A stretch of DNA of 5,291 bases from Euryarchaeota archaeon UBA40 (GTDB lineage Archaea; Thermoplasmatota; Poseidoniia; Poseidoniales; Thalassarchaeaceae). Where the stretch lies: assembly GCA_002506875.1 (NCBI GenBank), contig DAYJ01000041.1, positions 23,873-29,163 on the forward strand, in the 5' to 3' direction. This document shows, piece by piece, positions 1 through 5,291 of this stretch. Every line of letters starts with the position of its first letter. Position 1 is the first letter of the stretch. The notes below the pieces were generated by a model that worked only from the letters and a program-made list of their open reading frames with translations, was not told where the DNA came from and searched no databases. The translations under genes and the position numbers were made by a program.

Positions 1-210
1 CCATCTCGTGGCGGCCCCCCTGGCGCTGGTCCAAAGGGCCCATCTCGTGGCGGCACCCCTGGTGCAGGTCCAAAGGGGCCATCTCGTGGCGGCCCCCCTA
101 GTGGCCCCAAGGGCCCCTCAGGACCCAAGGGCCCATCTGGCCCTAAGGGGCCAAATCGAGGAGGCCCTCCCAGCGGAAAGAAGGGCCCATCTGGGCCAAA
201 GCGTAAGGGT
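1..210 (+). repeat. In-frame tandem repeats (39/36/18 bp units) within a coding region
   Basis: Units start at bases 1, 40, 79, 115, 133, 151 and 187. The first two are 39 bp and differ at only 4 positions by my alignment, three of them at third codon positions. The third and sixth are 36 bp, and the fourth and fifth are 18-bp half units. All lengths are multiples of three, so the array expands or contracts without breaking the frame. The 39-bp units code for a 13-residue block, the 18-bp units for PSGPKG. The array probably continues to the left of the window. Confidence 0.85.
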
Positions 211-222
211 CCACCTAAGTGA
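1..222 (+). CDS. C-terminal tail of an unidentified protein, basic Gly/Pro/Lys repeat region (5' end outside window)
   Basis: The frame starting at base 1 is open from the left edge to a TGA at 220-222 and contains no Met, so the gene begins outside the window. The 73 visible residues are almost only Gly, Pro, Ser, Lys and Arg, arranged in repeats of the form PSRGGPPGAGPKG that shorten to PSGPKG. The middle (residues about 35-52) is six strict Gly-X-Y triplets (GPK/GPS/GPN), so it is collagen-like over that short stretch only. The end is strongly basic (PKRKGPPK). Such a tail is expected to be disordered and could bind nucleic acid or another polyanion; that is inference. No catalytic domain is visible and I do not recognise the protein. 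A second open frame over the same bases (from base 8) is a by-product of the GC-rich repeats. The gene is convergent with sucD. Confidence 0.7.
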   Translation, partial: PSRGGPPGAGPKGPSRGGTPGAGPKGPSRGGPPSGPKGPSGPKGPSGPKGPNRGGPPSGKKGPSGPKRKGPPK

Positions 223-232
223 TTGCTAAGAT

Positions 233-249
233 CCTAACTTGAGGTTAGG
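233..249. terminator. Hairpin between convergent genes, possible bidirectional terminator
   Basis: The stem CCTAAC (233-238) pairs with GTTAGG (244-249) around a 5-base loop. It sits in the 32-bp gap between the TGA of the upstream plus-strand gene and the stop codon of sucD, where both transcripts should end. No long T-run follows on either strand, so it is not a classic intrinsic terminator, and the function is inferred from position. An alternative pairing, ACCTAA (213-218) with TTAGGT (245-250), also exists. Confidence 0.35.
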
Positions 250-254
250 TAAAT

Positions 255-1178
255 TCAGAGAAGGCCTGCTTGTTCAAGAGCAGTTTTTAGCACAGCTCCA
301 ATTTCTGATGGGTCTCGAGCGACATGGATGCCAGCCTCTTCAAAAGCAGCGAATTTTTCTGCAGCAGTACCTTTTCCTCCACTGATTATTGCTCCTGCGT
401 GTCCCATGCGTTTTCCAGGTGGAGCGGTAGCGCCAGCAACGAATCCTACGATTGGCTTGGTAACGTTATCCTTCGCCCAAGCGGCGGCCTCTTCTTCAGC
501 CGACCCTCCAATCTCACCTATCATGACGATGGCTTCGGTTTGTGAATCAGCTTGGAAGGCAGCGAGACAATCGATGAATCCAGTCCCATTCACTGGGTCG
601 CCTCCAATCCCAATGCAGGTAGATTGTCCTTCATTGATACTCATTGTCTGCGCTACCGCTTCATAGGTCAAAGTACCAGATTTGGATACGATACCAATAC
701 GTCCTTTCGCATGGATGTGGCCGGGCATGATACCAATCTTGGCGCCTCCTGTATCTCCTGGAGTGATTATTCCTGGGCAGTTGGGTCCAATCAATCGGAT
801 TCCTGGACGGTCATCGACATATGCAACCGCTTTGACCATGTCCAATGTAGGGATTCCTTCAGTGATGCAGATAATGACTCCTTCACCCTTGATCCTGTCG
901 AAGGCTTCAGCCGCCTCCATAATCGCACCTGCGGCAAAAGGTGGAGGCACATAGACGACGCTTGCATCAGCGTCCGTAGCCTTGATCGCATCCTCAACGG
1001 AATCCCATACAGGTACTTCCCGCACACCGAGGTCGACAGTTTGGCCTCCTTTACCCGGAGTACACCCTCCTACTAGGTTTGTACCGTATTCCGCCATCTT
1101 AGTCGCGTGAAAAAGTCCTTGACGTCCTGTGATGCCTTGCACAATCACTTTCGCATCCTCATTTATCCATACAGACAT
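255..1178 (-). CDS. sucD: Succinyl-CoA ligase (ADP/GDP-forming) subunit alpha
   Basis: This is the alpha subunit of succinyl-CoA synthetase, a cytoplasmic TCA-cycle enzyme that converts succinyl-CoA, phosphate and NDP to succinate, CoA and NTP. It binds CoA and carries the phosphohistidine. The 307-residue product shows the CoA-binding Rossmann start GITGRQG (15-21), TPGKGG (40-45), CITEGIPT (104-111), GPNCPG (131-136), SKSGTLTYE (165-173), GIGGDPVNGT (190-199), GEIGGSAEEEAA (221-232) and the active-site block GHAGAI (259-264), with H260 as the expected phosphorylated histidine. E. coli SucD is about 289 residues; the extra length comes from small insertions, for example around 93-100 and at DTGGA (142-146). 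It is complete and full length. Its ATG shares one base with the sucC stop (TAATG), and GGAGGT lies 8 bases upstream, so translation is probably coupled to sucC. Very confident. Confidence 0.97.
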   Translation of the reverse strand: MSVWINEDAKVIVQGITGRQGLFHATKMAEYGTNLVGGCTPGKGGQTVDLGVREVPVWDSVEDAIKATDADASVVYVPPPFAAGAIMEAAEAFDRIKGEGVIICITEGIPTLDMVKAVAYVDDRPGIRLIGPNCPGIITPGDTGGAKIGIMPGHIHAKGRIGIVSKSGTLTYEAVAQTMSINEGQSTCIGIGGDPVNGTGFIDCLAAFQADSQTEAIVMIGEIGGSAEEEAAAWAKDNVTKPIVGFVAGATAPPGKRMGHAGAIISGGKGTAAEKFAAFEEAGIHVARDPSEIGAVLKTALEQAGLL

Positions 1179-2386
1179 TATTCGCCACCTCCGATTAGTT
1201 CGACGATTCGTTGGGCTCCGGCAGCTAGGTCATCCGCAGGATGGATATTGAGCGTGCTCTCAGCAAGTATCGCCTTGCCTTCGTCGACATTCGTACCTGC
1301 TAGGCGGACAACGAGTGGTACCTCCAAACCGAGATTTTCCACCGCGGCGATAACACCGCGGGCAATGATGTCACAGCGCATTATGCCTCCAAAGATATTG
1401 ACGAGAATACCTTTCACATTCGGGTCCTCAAGAATGATACTGAATGCAGTTGTTACTTGTTCTTCATTAGCGCCTCCGCCGACGTCAAGGAAGTTTGCAG
1501 GGTCTCCACCTTTGAGTTTGATGACGTCCATGGTTGCCATTGCAAGTCCTGCACCATTCACCAAACAACCGATGTTGCCATCGAGTTTGACGTAAGAGAG
1601 ACCTGCCTCACTTGCGCGGATTTCCGCTTCATCCTCTTCACCCATATCACGCATGTCATCCCAGTCCTTGTGGCGAAATTCTGCATTGGAATCGAAGCCG
1701 ACCTTTGCATCCAGGGCAATGATCCCGTTATCGACAGTCTTCACAAGTGGATTGATTTCTACCATTGTGCAGTCATTTGCAATGAATACCGAATGGAGCT
1801 TAGAGAGCATCTTCATGAATGACTTCAGGGCACCTCCTTCAAGTCCTAATGCGGCACCAAGGTTTCTCGATTGGAATGGTAGTAGACCTGAATTCGGATC
1901 AATCCAAATCTTGTGGATTGCCTCAGGTGTGGATTCAGCAACTTCTTCGATATCCATCCCGCCTTCGGTGGATGCCATAATCAGGATGGACTTTGCTTCA
2001 CGATCCACGAGCATAGCAAGGTAGTATTCGTGGGCGATGTCACATCCAGATTCGACGTACAGGTTGCGAACAAGTTTACCTTCCTCTCCTGTCTGTTTAG
2101 TGATGAGTATATGTCCAAGGATGTTAGTGGCGTAGGTTTCAACCTCTTCTCTTGAAAAAGCAATCTTTACTCCACCTTCCATCTGGAGTTCGCCTGTTTC
2201 AGGGCAGTATAGATTCCCTTTTCCACGCCCTCCTGCGTGAATCTGACTCTTCACGGCGACGACCTTAGATCCCAGATTATCGTAAGCAGTAAGCGCTTCT
2301 CCGACCGTCGTGCAATGTACTCCATCGAGGACTGGCACTCCGGCATCTCTGAACAGTTGCTTGCCCTGATACTCGTGGATGTTCAT
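1178..2386 (-). CDS. sucC: Succinyl-CoA ligase (ADP/GDP-forming) subunit beta
   Basis: This is the beta subunit of succinyl-CoA synthetase, which binds the nucleotide through an N-terminal ATP-grasp fold and the succinate side through its C-terminal ligase domain. The start was placed at the ATG at 2386 because the product then opens with the family's standard MNIHEYQGKQLF. A frame-open extension of 27 residues to 2467 shows no conservation and crosses the promoter. The 402-residue product (E. coli about 388) shows the ATP-grasp motif VKSQIHAGGRGK (45-56), STEGGMDIEEVAE (139-151), the metal-site motif VEINPL (209-214) with N212 and D226 as likely Mg ligands, DAKVGFD (226-232), NIGCLVNGAGLAM (271-283), GGDPANFLDVGGG (293-305) and NIFGGIMRCD (330-339). 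An insertion (57-70) follows GGRGK compared with E. coli. First gene of the sucCD operon; there is no evident Shine-Dalgarno sequence before its ATG. Confidence 0.97.
   Translation of the reverse strand: MNIHEYQGKQLFRDAGVPVLDGVHCTTVGEALTAYDNLGSKVVAVKSQIHAGGRGKGNLYCPETGELQMEGGVKIAFSREEVETYATNILGHILITKQTGEEGKLVRNLYVESGCDIAHEYYLAMLVDREAKSILIMASTEGGMDIEEVAESTPEAIHKIWIDPNSGLLPFQSRNLGAALGLEGGALKSFMKMLSKLHSVFIANDCTMVEINPLVKTVDNGIIALDAKVGFDSNAEFRHKDWDDMRDMGEEDEAEIRASEAGLSYVKLDGNIGCLVNGAGLAMATMDVIKLKGGDPANFLDVGGGANEEQVTTAFSIILEDPNVKGILVNIFGGIMRCDIIARGVIAAVENLGLEVPLVVRLAGTNVDEGKAILAESTLNIHPADDLAAGAQRIVELIGGGE
1187..1192 (-). promoter_or_regulatory. Strong Shine-Dalgarno site for sucD inside the 3' end of sucC
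   Basis: Read on the minus strand this is GGAGGT, followed by 8 bases and the sucD ATG at 1178. It overlaps the last Gly codons of SucC (IGGGE-stop). It fixes the sucD start and indicates coupled or re-initiated translation of the two subunits, which are needed in equal amounts. It is the only strong Shine-Dalgarno sequence I found at a gene start in the window. Confidence 0.8.
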
Positions 2387-2433
2387 GGTGCTCAGCCAAG
2401 GGTCAGTGGAGTCCGTCTTTAACCCTGACCGAT

Positions 2434-2443
2434 GGAATATAAG
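2434..2443 (-). promoter_or_regulatory. TATA-like box for sucCD
   Basis: The minus strand reads CTTATATTCC here. If used as an archaeal TATA box, transcription would start about 25 bases further on, near 2413, leaving a leader of about 26 bases before the sucC ATG at 2386. A second A/T-rich block (CCTATATTTC, 2457-2448) is an alternative. The call rests on composition and spacing only, and assumes an archaeal host. Confidence 0.35.
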
Positions 2444-2448
2444 ATTCG

Positions 2449-2456
2449 AAATATAG
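2449..2456 (+). promoter_or_regulatory. TATA-like box for the nucleotidyltransferase-helicase unit
   Basis: AAATATAG on the plus strand lies so that a start about 26 bases beyond its centre falls near 2479. That is just upstream of the preferred ATG at 2494 (very short leader) and exactly on an earlier in-frame ATG at 2479 (leaderless). Another candidate, AATATAAG, is at 2436-2443 and overlaps the sucCD box on the other strand. No Shine-Dalgarno sequence precedes either ATG, consistent with a leaderless or near-leaderless message. Inferred, host-dependent. Confidence 0.3.
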
Positions 2457-2493
2457 GCAGAATGCACATGAATCAGTAATGTTTGGGCTATAC

Positions 2494-3489
2494 ATGGATG
2501 TCATCGTTCTAGCCGGTGGTTTTGGCACTCGTCTTCGTCCATGGACCTCGCATATGCCGAAACCCCTTGTGCCTATTCTTGACCGTGCCATGATCGAGCA
2601 CGTGGTGGATGTCCTCCCTGAATCCGTCGTCACTCGTGTTCTTATCGCAGCTGGTTACGGTATCGAAAAGATGCGTATTCATTTTGAAGAAATGTCGTTG
2701 CCCTATGAGGTCGTAATTGTCGAGGAGACCGAACCGTTGGGGACTGGAGGGGCGATTGCCAACTGCCGACCTCACCTTTCCGGCGGTACAGTGTGTGTCA
2801 TAAACGGTGATCTACTGACGAGCCTTCAAGTTGAAAAAATGCTAATTCAGCACCGAGAAGATGGGAACAGCGTCACGATATCGCTATGGGAGGTGGAAGA
2901 TCCATCGAGGTTTGGTGTTGCTGATTTTGATTCGGTTTCGAGAAAGATTCAGAGGTTCCAGGAGAAACCTCCGAGGCATGAGGCCTATTCGAATCTCATC
3001 AACGCGGGAACCTATCTAATCGAACCTGAACTATTCGACGAGATGCCTCTAGGTCGATTCAGTATTGAGAGGGATCTCTATCCTCATGTTGCTGAAAGTG
3101 GGCGTTTAGGTGGATTCCCATTTGAAGGCTGGTTCGTCGATGCTGGAACTCCGCCATCATATATCGAAGCAGTACAGACCTCTATTCGCCATGGGCGTCA
3201 TCGAAATGGGAAAATCGAGCGTGATAATTGGACTCTTTCTGCTATACATGACCAAGTCATAGGTTCATCAATTTCTGATGATGTTGTAATCTCAGGGAAT
3301 GCTGAAGTCATTAGTTCTGCAATTTTGAATGGTTGTAAAATCGAAGAAGGTTCACGGATTAAAGATTGCATGATTGGTTCTGGAAGCGTGGTAAGTAAAG
3401 GGGCAAAAATCGAGGGTGTAGTCGTTGATTTTGATGTCATCGTCCCTGAAAATCATATTCAGAATGGCGGGCGTTTCCCTCCAGAGTAA
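2494..3489 (+). CDS. Sugar-1-phosphate nucleotidyltransferase with left-handed beta-helix C-terminus (mannose-1-phosphate guanylyltransferase-like)
   Basis: This enzyme transfers a nucleotide from NTP to a sugar-1-phosphate, giving an NDP-sugar (GDP-mannose is the best guess) for cytoplasmic glycan precursor synthesis. The 331-residue product has the GT-A-like nucleotidyltransferase signature LAGGFGTRLRPWT (6-18), PKPLVPI (22-28, K23), EPLGTGGAI (80-88), NGDLL (104-108, metal-binding D106), FQEKP (155-159), NAGTYLIEP (170-178) and WFVDAGTPPSYIEA (213-226, probable second metal ligand D216). Residues about 247-320 show hexapeptide-type repeats (I/V-x-G-x-x), forming a short left-handed beta-helix as in two-domain guanylyl- and thymidylyltransferases. 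The ATG at 2494 was chosen because the family starts two or three residues before the VILAGG-type strand; an in-frame ATG at 2479 would add five residues. Substrate and nucleotide cannot be fixed from sequence. The gene ends in TAA directly against the helicase ATG. GC content falls sharply in the beta-helix part. Confidence 0.9.
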   Translation: MDVIVLAGGFGTRLRPWTSHMPKPLVPILDRAMIEHVVDVLPESVVTRVLIAAGYGIEKMRIHFEEMSLPYEVVIVEETEPLGTGGAIANCRPHLSGGTVCVINGDLLTSLQVEKMLIQHREDGNSVTISLWEVEDPSRFGVADFDSVSRKIQRFQEKPPRHEAYSNLINAGTYLIEPELFDEMPLGRFSIERDLYPHVAESGRLGGFPFEGWFVDAGTPPSYIEAVQTSIRHGRHRNGKIERDNWTLSAIHDQVIGSSISDDVVISGNAEVISSAILNGCKIEEGSRIKDCMIGSGSVVSKGAKIEGVVVDFDVIVPENHIQNGGRFPPE

Positions 3490-5291
3490 ATGCGGCGACA
3501 GTGGTTTATCCCAGCACCTCTTGATACGGCTGTGAATGGTTTCGGGAGCATCCGGTTCGCGGGTAAGTTGCGCCCTTCTCAGAGTGCAGCTTCTTCCATC
3601 ATCCGTCGTGAACTTGAATCCGGAAATCGTCGTCTACACATCGTCGCCCCACCCGGTTCAGGTAAGACGATTCTAGGTCTGTATGTCTGGTCTGACATGA
3701 TTCGGTTGCCTACCCTTGTTCTTTCTCCGAATTCTGCAATTCAAGCTCAGTGGGCAGCAAGAACATCTCTGTTTGATTTGGATGGTAAAGATGAATTTAT
3801 CAGTACAGATCCCAAGAAGCCAGGTCTTCTCACCTCTCTAACCTACCAATCTGTAACCATGCCTCGTAAAGGAGGTGAAGACCTCGATAAAGTGGCTTTG
3901 GAATTGTGGGCGGAAAAACTCATTGAAGATGGAGAAGCAATGACGCATGAAGAAGCGAATGCATGGCAGATGGATCTTCTTCAAAGAAATAAGAAATATT
4001 ACACAACTCGTTTGTCAACCTATAGGAAAAAGGTTCGTGATGAATTTGCAGAACATGGTAATGCTCTTTGGACTTTACATGAAAGTGCTAAAGAAAATCT
4101 CATGCTACTCAAAGAAGCAGGTATTGGCTTGATTATTTTGGACGAGTGTCATCACTTAATGCACCATTGGGGGCGTATTTTGAGCGAAGTGCGTGAAATG
4201 TTTGATGATCCAATTATTCTAGGTCTTACTGCCACTCCTCCAGATGGAACAGGATTCAAAGAATCTGATGTTCAAAGGTACGACGATTTCTTTGGTCCAG
4301 TAGATTACAGTGTTCCAGTTCCTGCTCTTGTTCGTGATTCAAATTTAGCCCCTTACCAAGATCTGTGCTATTTCGTACGTCCTGCAAGCCACGAGTTGCA
4401 GTACATTGCGAGAGTCGATGAGGAATTTGAACAGTTGCTGAATGAACTGAGAAATCCTGAATTTGAGATGGAACCAGATAGAACATCTTCACTCGACCAG
4501 TGGATAATCAATGAATTGAAGGAGCGAAAATCACCTTCTGGAGAACATCTATCGTGGGATGATTATGAGCGCAAGTTTTCAGCATTTGCTGAAGATTCCC
4601 GTCGGTTCTTGCGAATGAACAGATTACCTTTTCCATCAGGAGTTCCAAATCTAGACTATGATCCGAATGACCAATCCTTTACCAAAATGAGTGTTTTGAG
4701 AACAGTTCTTTCTCGATATGTCCGACATGGATTACGTAGATCGAAAAGTAAGAAAGACCATGCTTTATCTGAATCTGTGGTTGCTCGACTTCGAATGCTT
4801 GGCATTCAAATCACTGAGACAGGGTCGCGTCCTTGTGCCTCTCCAGTTGGCCGAGTAATGGCTTATGCCTCTGCGAAGGTAGAAGCTGTGAACGAGATTA
4901 TTAATGTTGAAATGCAATCATTAGGACCAGATATACGCGCAGTCATCGTCACAGATTTTGAGAAAACTTCAGCCACCACCTTGGTAGAAGGTGTCCTTGA
5001 CAAAGAAGCGGGTGGGGCGATTTCAGTTTTGAGAACTTTAGTTCATCATCCTGCTGGAGATTATCTTGACCCGATACTCATGACTGGGAGCACAGTTTTG
5101 GTTGATGATGACCTTTATGAGAAATTTATTGAGAAAGCGGAAAAATGGGTCAAAGAACGTTCACTCGACATCAAATTAGAGGATAAACCTCACCAAGGAT
5201 TCCATGAAATCCACGGCAGAGGAAAGGATTGGATTCCTCGATATTATTCGTTAATGATTACTGAATTTTTCCAAGAAGGATTCACTCGATG
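3490..5291 (+). CDS. Superfamily II DEAD/DEAH-type (ResIII-like) helicase, 3' end beyond window
   Basis: A nucleic-acid-dependent ATPase or translocase of helicase superfamily II. The first 600 codons are in the window with no stop; the frame runs off the right edge. RecA domain 1 shows a Q-like motif LRPSQ (27-31), Walker A APPGSGKT (53-60), motif Ia LSPNSAIQAQW (78-88), LTYQS (117-121), motif II ILDECHH (216-222, a DEAH-box variant) and motif III LTATPP (246-251). Then follow VRDSNLAPYQDL (281-292), of the type seen in ResIII/XPB-like helicases, a linker of about 160 residues (298-457), and the start of RecA domain 2, with YASAKVEAV (459-467), RAVIVTDFE (483-491) and DPILMTGSTVLVDDD (527-541). 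Motifs V and VI should lie just beyond the edge. A charged, helix-rich insertion (about 130-211) precedes motif II. The start is the ATG next to the upstream TAA; the next in-frame ATG is after Walker A and cannot be the start. No Shine-Dalgarno sequence is evident. No nuclease or methylase domain is visible, so repair, restriction, defence or RNA roles all remain open. Confidence 0.9.
   Translation, partial: MRRQWFIPAPLDTAVNGFGSIRFAGKLRPSQSAASSIIRRELESGNRRLHIVAPPGSGKTILGLYVWSDMIRLPTLVLSPNSAIQAQWAARTSLFDLDGKDEFISTDPKKPGLLTSLTYQSVTMPRKGGEDLDKVALELWAEKLIEDGEAMTHEEANAWQMDLLQRNKKYYTTRLSTYRKKVRDEFAEHGNALWTLHESAKENLMLLKEAGIGLIILDECHHLMHHWGRILSEVREMFDDPIILGLTATPPDGTGFKESDVQRYDDFFGPVDYSVPVPALVRDSNLAPYQDLCYFVRPASHELQYIARVDEEFEQLLNELRNPEFEMEPDRTSSLDQWIINELKERKSPSGEHLSWDDYERKFSAFAEDSRRFLRMNRLPFPSGVPNLDYDPNDQSFTKMSVLRTVLSRYVRHGLRRSKSKKDHALSESVVARLRMLGIQITETGSRPCASPVGRVMAYASAKVEAVNEIINVEMQSLGPDIRAVIVTDFEKTSATTLVEGVLDKEAGGAISVLRTLVHHPAGDYLDPILMTGSTVLVDDDLYEKFIEKAEKWVKERSLDIKLEDKPHQGFHEIHGRGKDWIPRYYSLMITEFFQEGFTR

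Noticed and set aside
1..210. CRISPR array or DNA-level regulatory repeat
   Set aside because: The units are contiguous, lack unique spacers, vary by multiples of three and encode a coherent repeat peptide.
8..229. Met-initiated 73-residue frame at the left edge
   Set aside because: It is a shifted reading of the GC-rich repeat array. The frame from base 1 gives a coherent Gly-Pro-Lys repeat protein with synonymous differences between units, so that one is the coding frame.
552..1076. 174-residue plus-strand open frame opposite sucD
   Set aside because: It lies wholly antisense to the well-conserved sucD, its translation has no recognisable domain, and it has no promoter or ribosome site of its own.
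1107..1595. 162-residue plus-strand open frame across the sucD/sucC junction
   Set aside because: Antisense to two certain genes; the product is low-complexity Ser/Pro/Thr-rich, typical of a complement-strand shadow.
2387..2467. 27-residue N-terminal extension of sucC
   Set aside because: The extension is not like any SucC, crosses the promoter region, and the conserved family start MNIHEYQGKQLF begins exactly at 2386.
4256..4492. 78-residue minus-strand open frame inside the helicase
   Set aside because: The plus-strand helicase frame is open and shows conserved motifs across this stretch; the antisense product has no recognisable features.
3490..5291. Part of a restriction, BREX, DISARM or other known defence system
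   Set aside because: No methylase, nuclease or other defence partner is in the window. Helicase motifs alone do not establish membership, and the visible neighbours are metabolic genes.

Overview
The window looks like chromosomal DNA from a compact, gene-dense prokaryote. I favour a planktonic euryarchaeon of the Marine Group II (Poseidoniales) type. The reasons are suggestive only: A/T-rich TATA-like boxes in the one divergent promoter region, no Shine-Dalgarno sequence at the first gene of either transcription unit but a strong one at the internal gene sucD, and a basic Gly/Pro/Lys tail on the first protein. The succinyl-CoA ligase itself looks bacterial in type, so a bacterial host is not excluded.

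Layout. Positions 1-222 (+) hold the 3' end of a gene of unknown function whose visible part is entirely a repetitive Gly-Pro-Lys/Ser/Arg tail. A 32-bp gap with a small hairpin separates it from a convergent operon on the minus strand, sucC (2386-1178) and sucD (1178-255), encoding both subunits of succinyl-CoA ligase. The two genes overlap by one base (TAATG), and sucD has a strong GGAGGT ribosome site inside the end of sucC. About 107 bp then separates sucC from a plus-strand unit and carries TATA-like boxes for both directions. That unit begins with a sugar-1-phosphate nucleotidyltransferase (2494-3489) that has a C-terminal left-handed beta-helix. It is followed, with no gap, by a large superfamily II helicase (3490 to beyond 5291). 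Its 600 visible residues are open and have no in-frame stop.

Functionally, sucCD is central metabolism (TCA-cycle interconversion of succinyl-CoA and succinate). The nucleotidyltransferase probably supplies an activated sugar such as GDP-mannose for glycans. The helicase is a nucleic-acid-dependent ATPase of a family whose role I cannot name. It has no obvious metabolic link to the gene it is joined to.

I see no tRNA, rRNA, CRISPR array, insertion sequence or attachment site. No intergenic stretch exceeds 300 bases. I do not see a clear new multi-gene system. The least ordinary parts are the helicase and its in-frame junction with the upstream gene, plus the repeat-built tail at the left edge.
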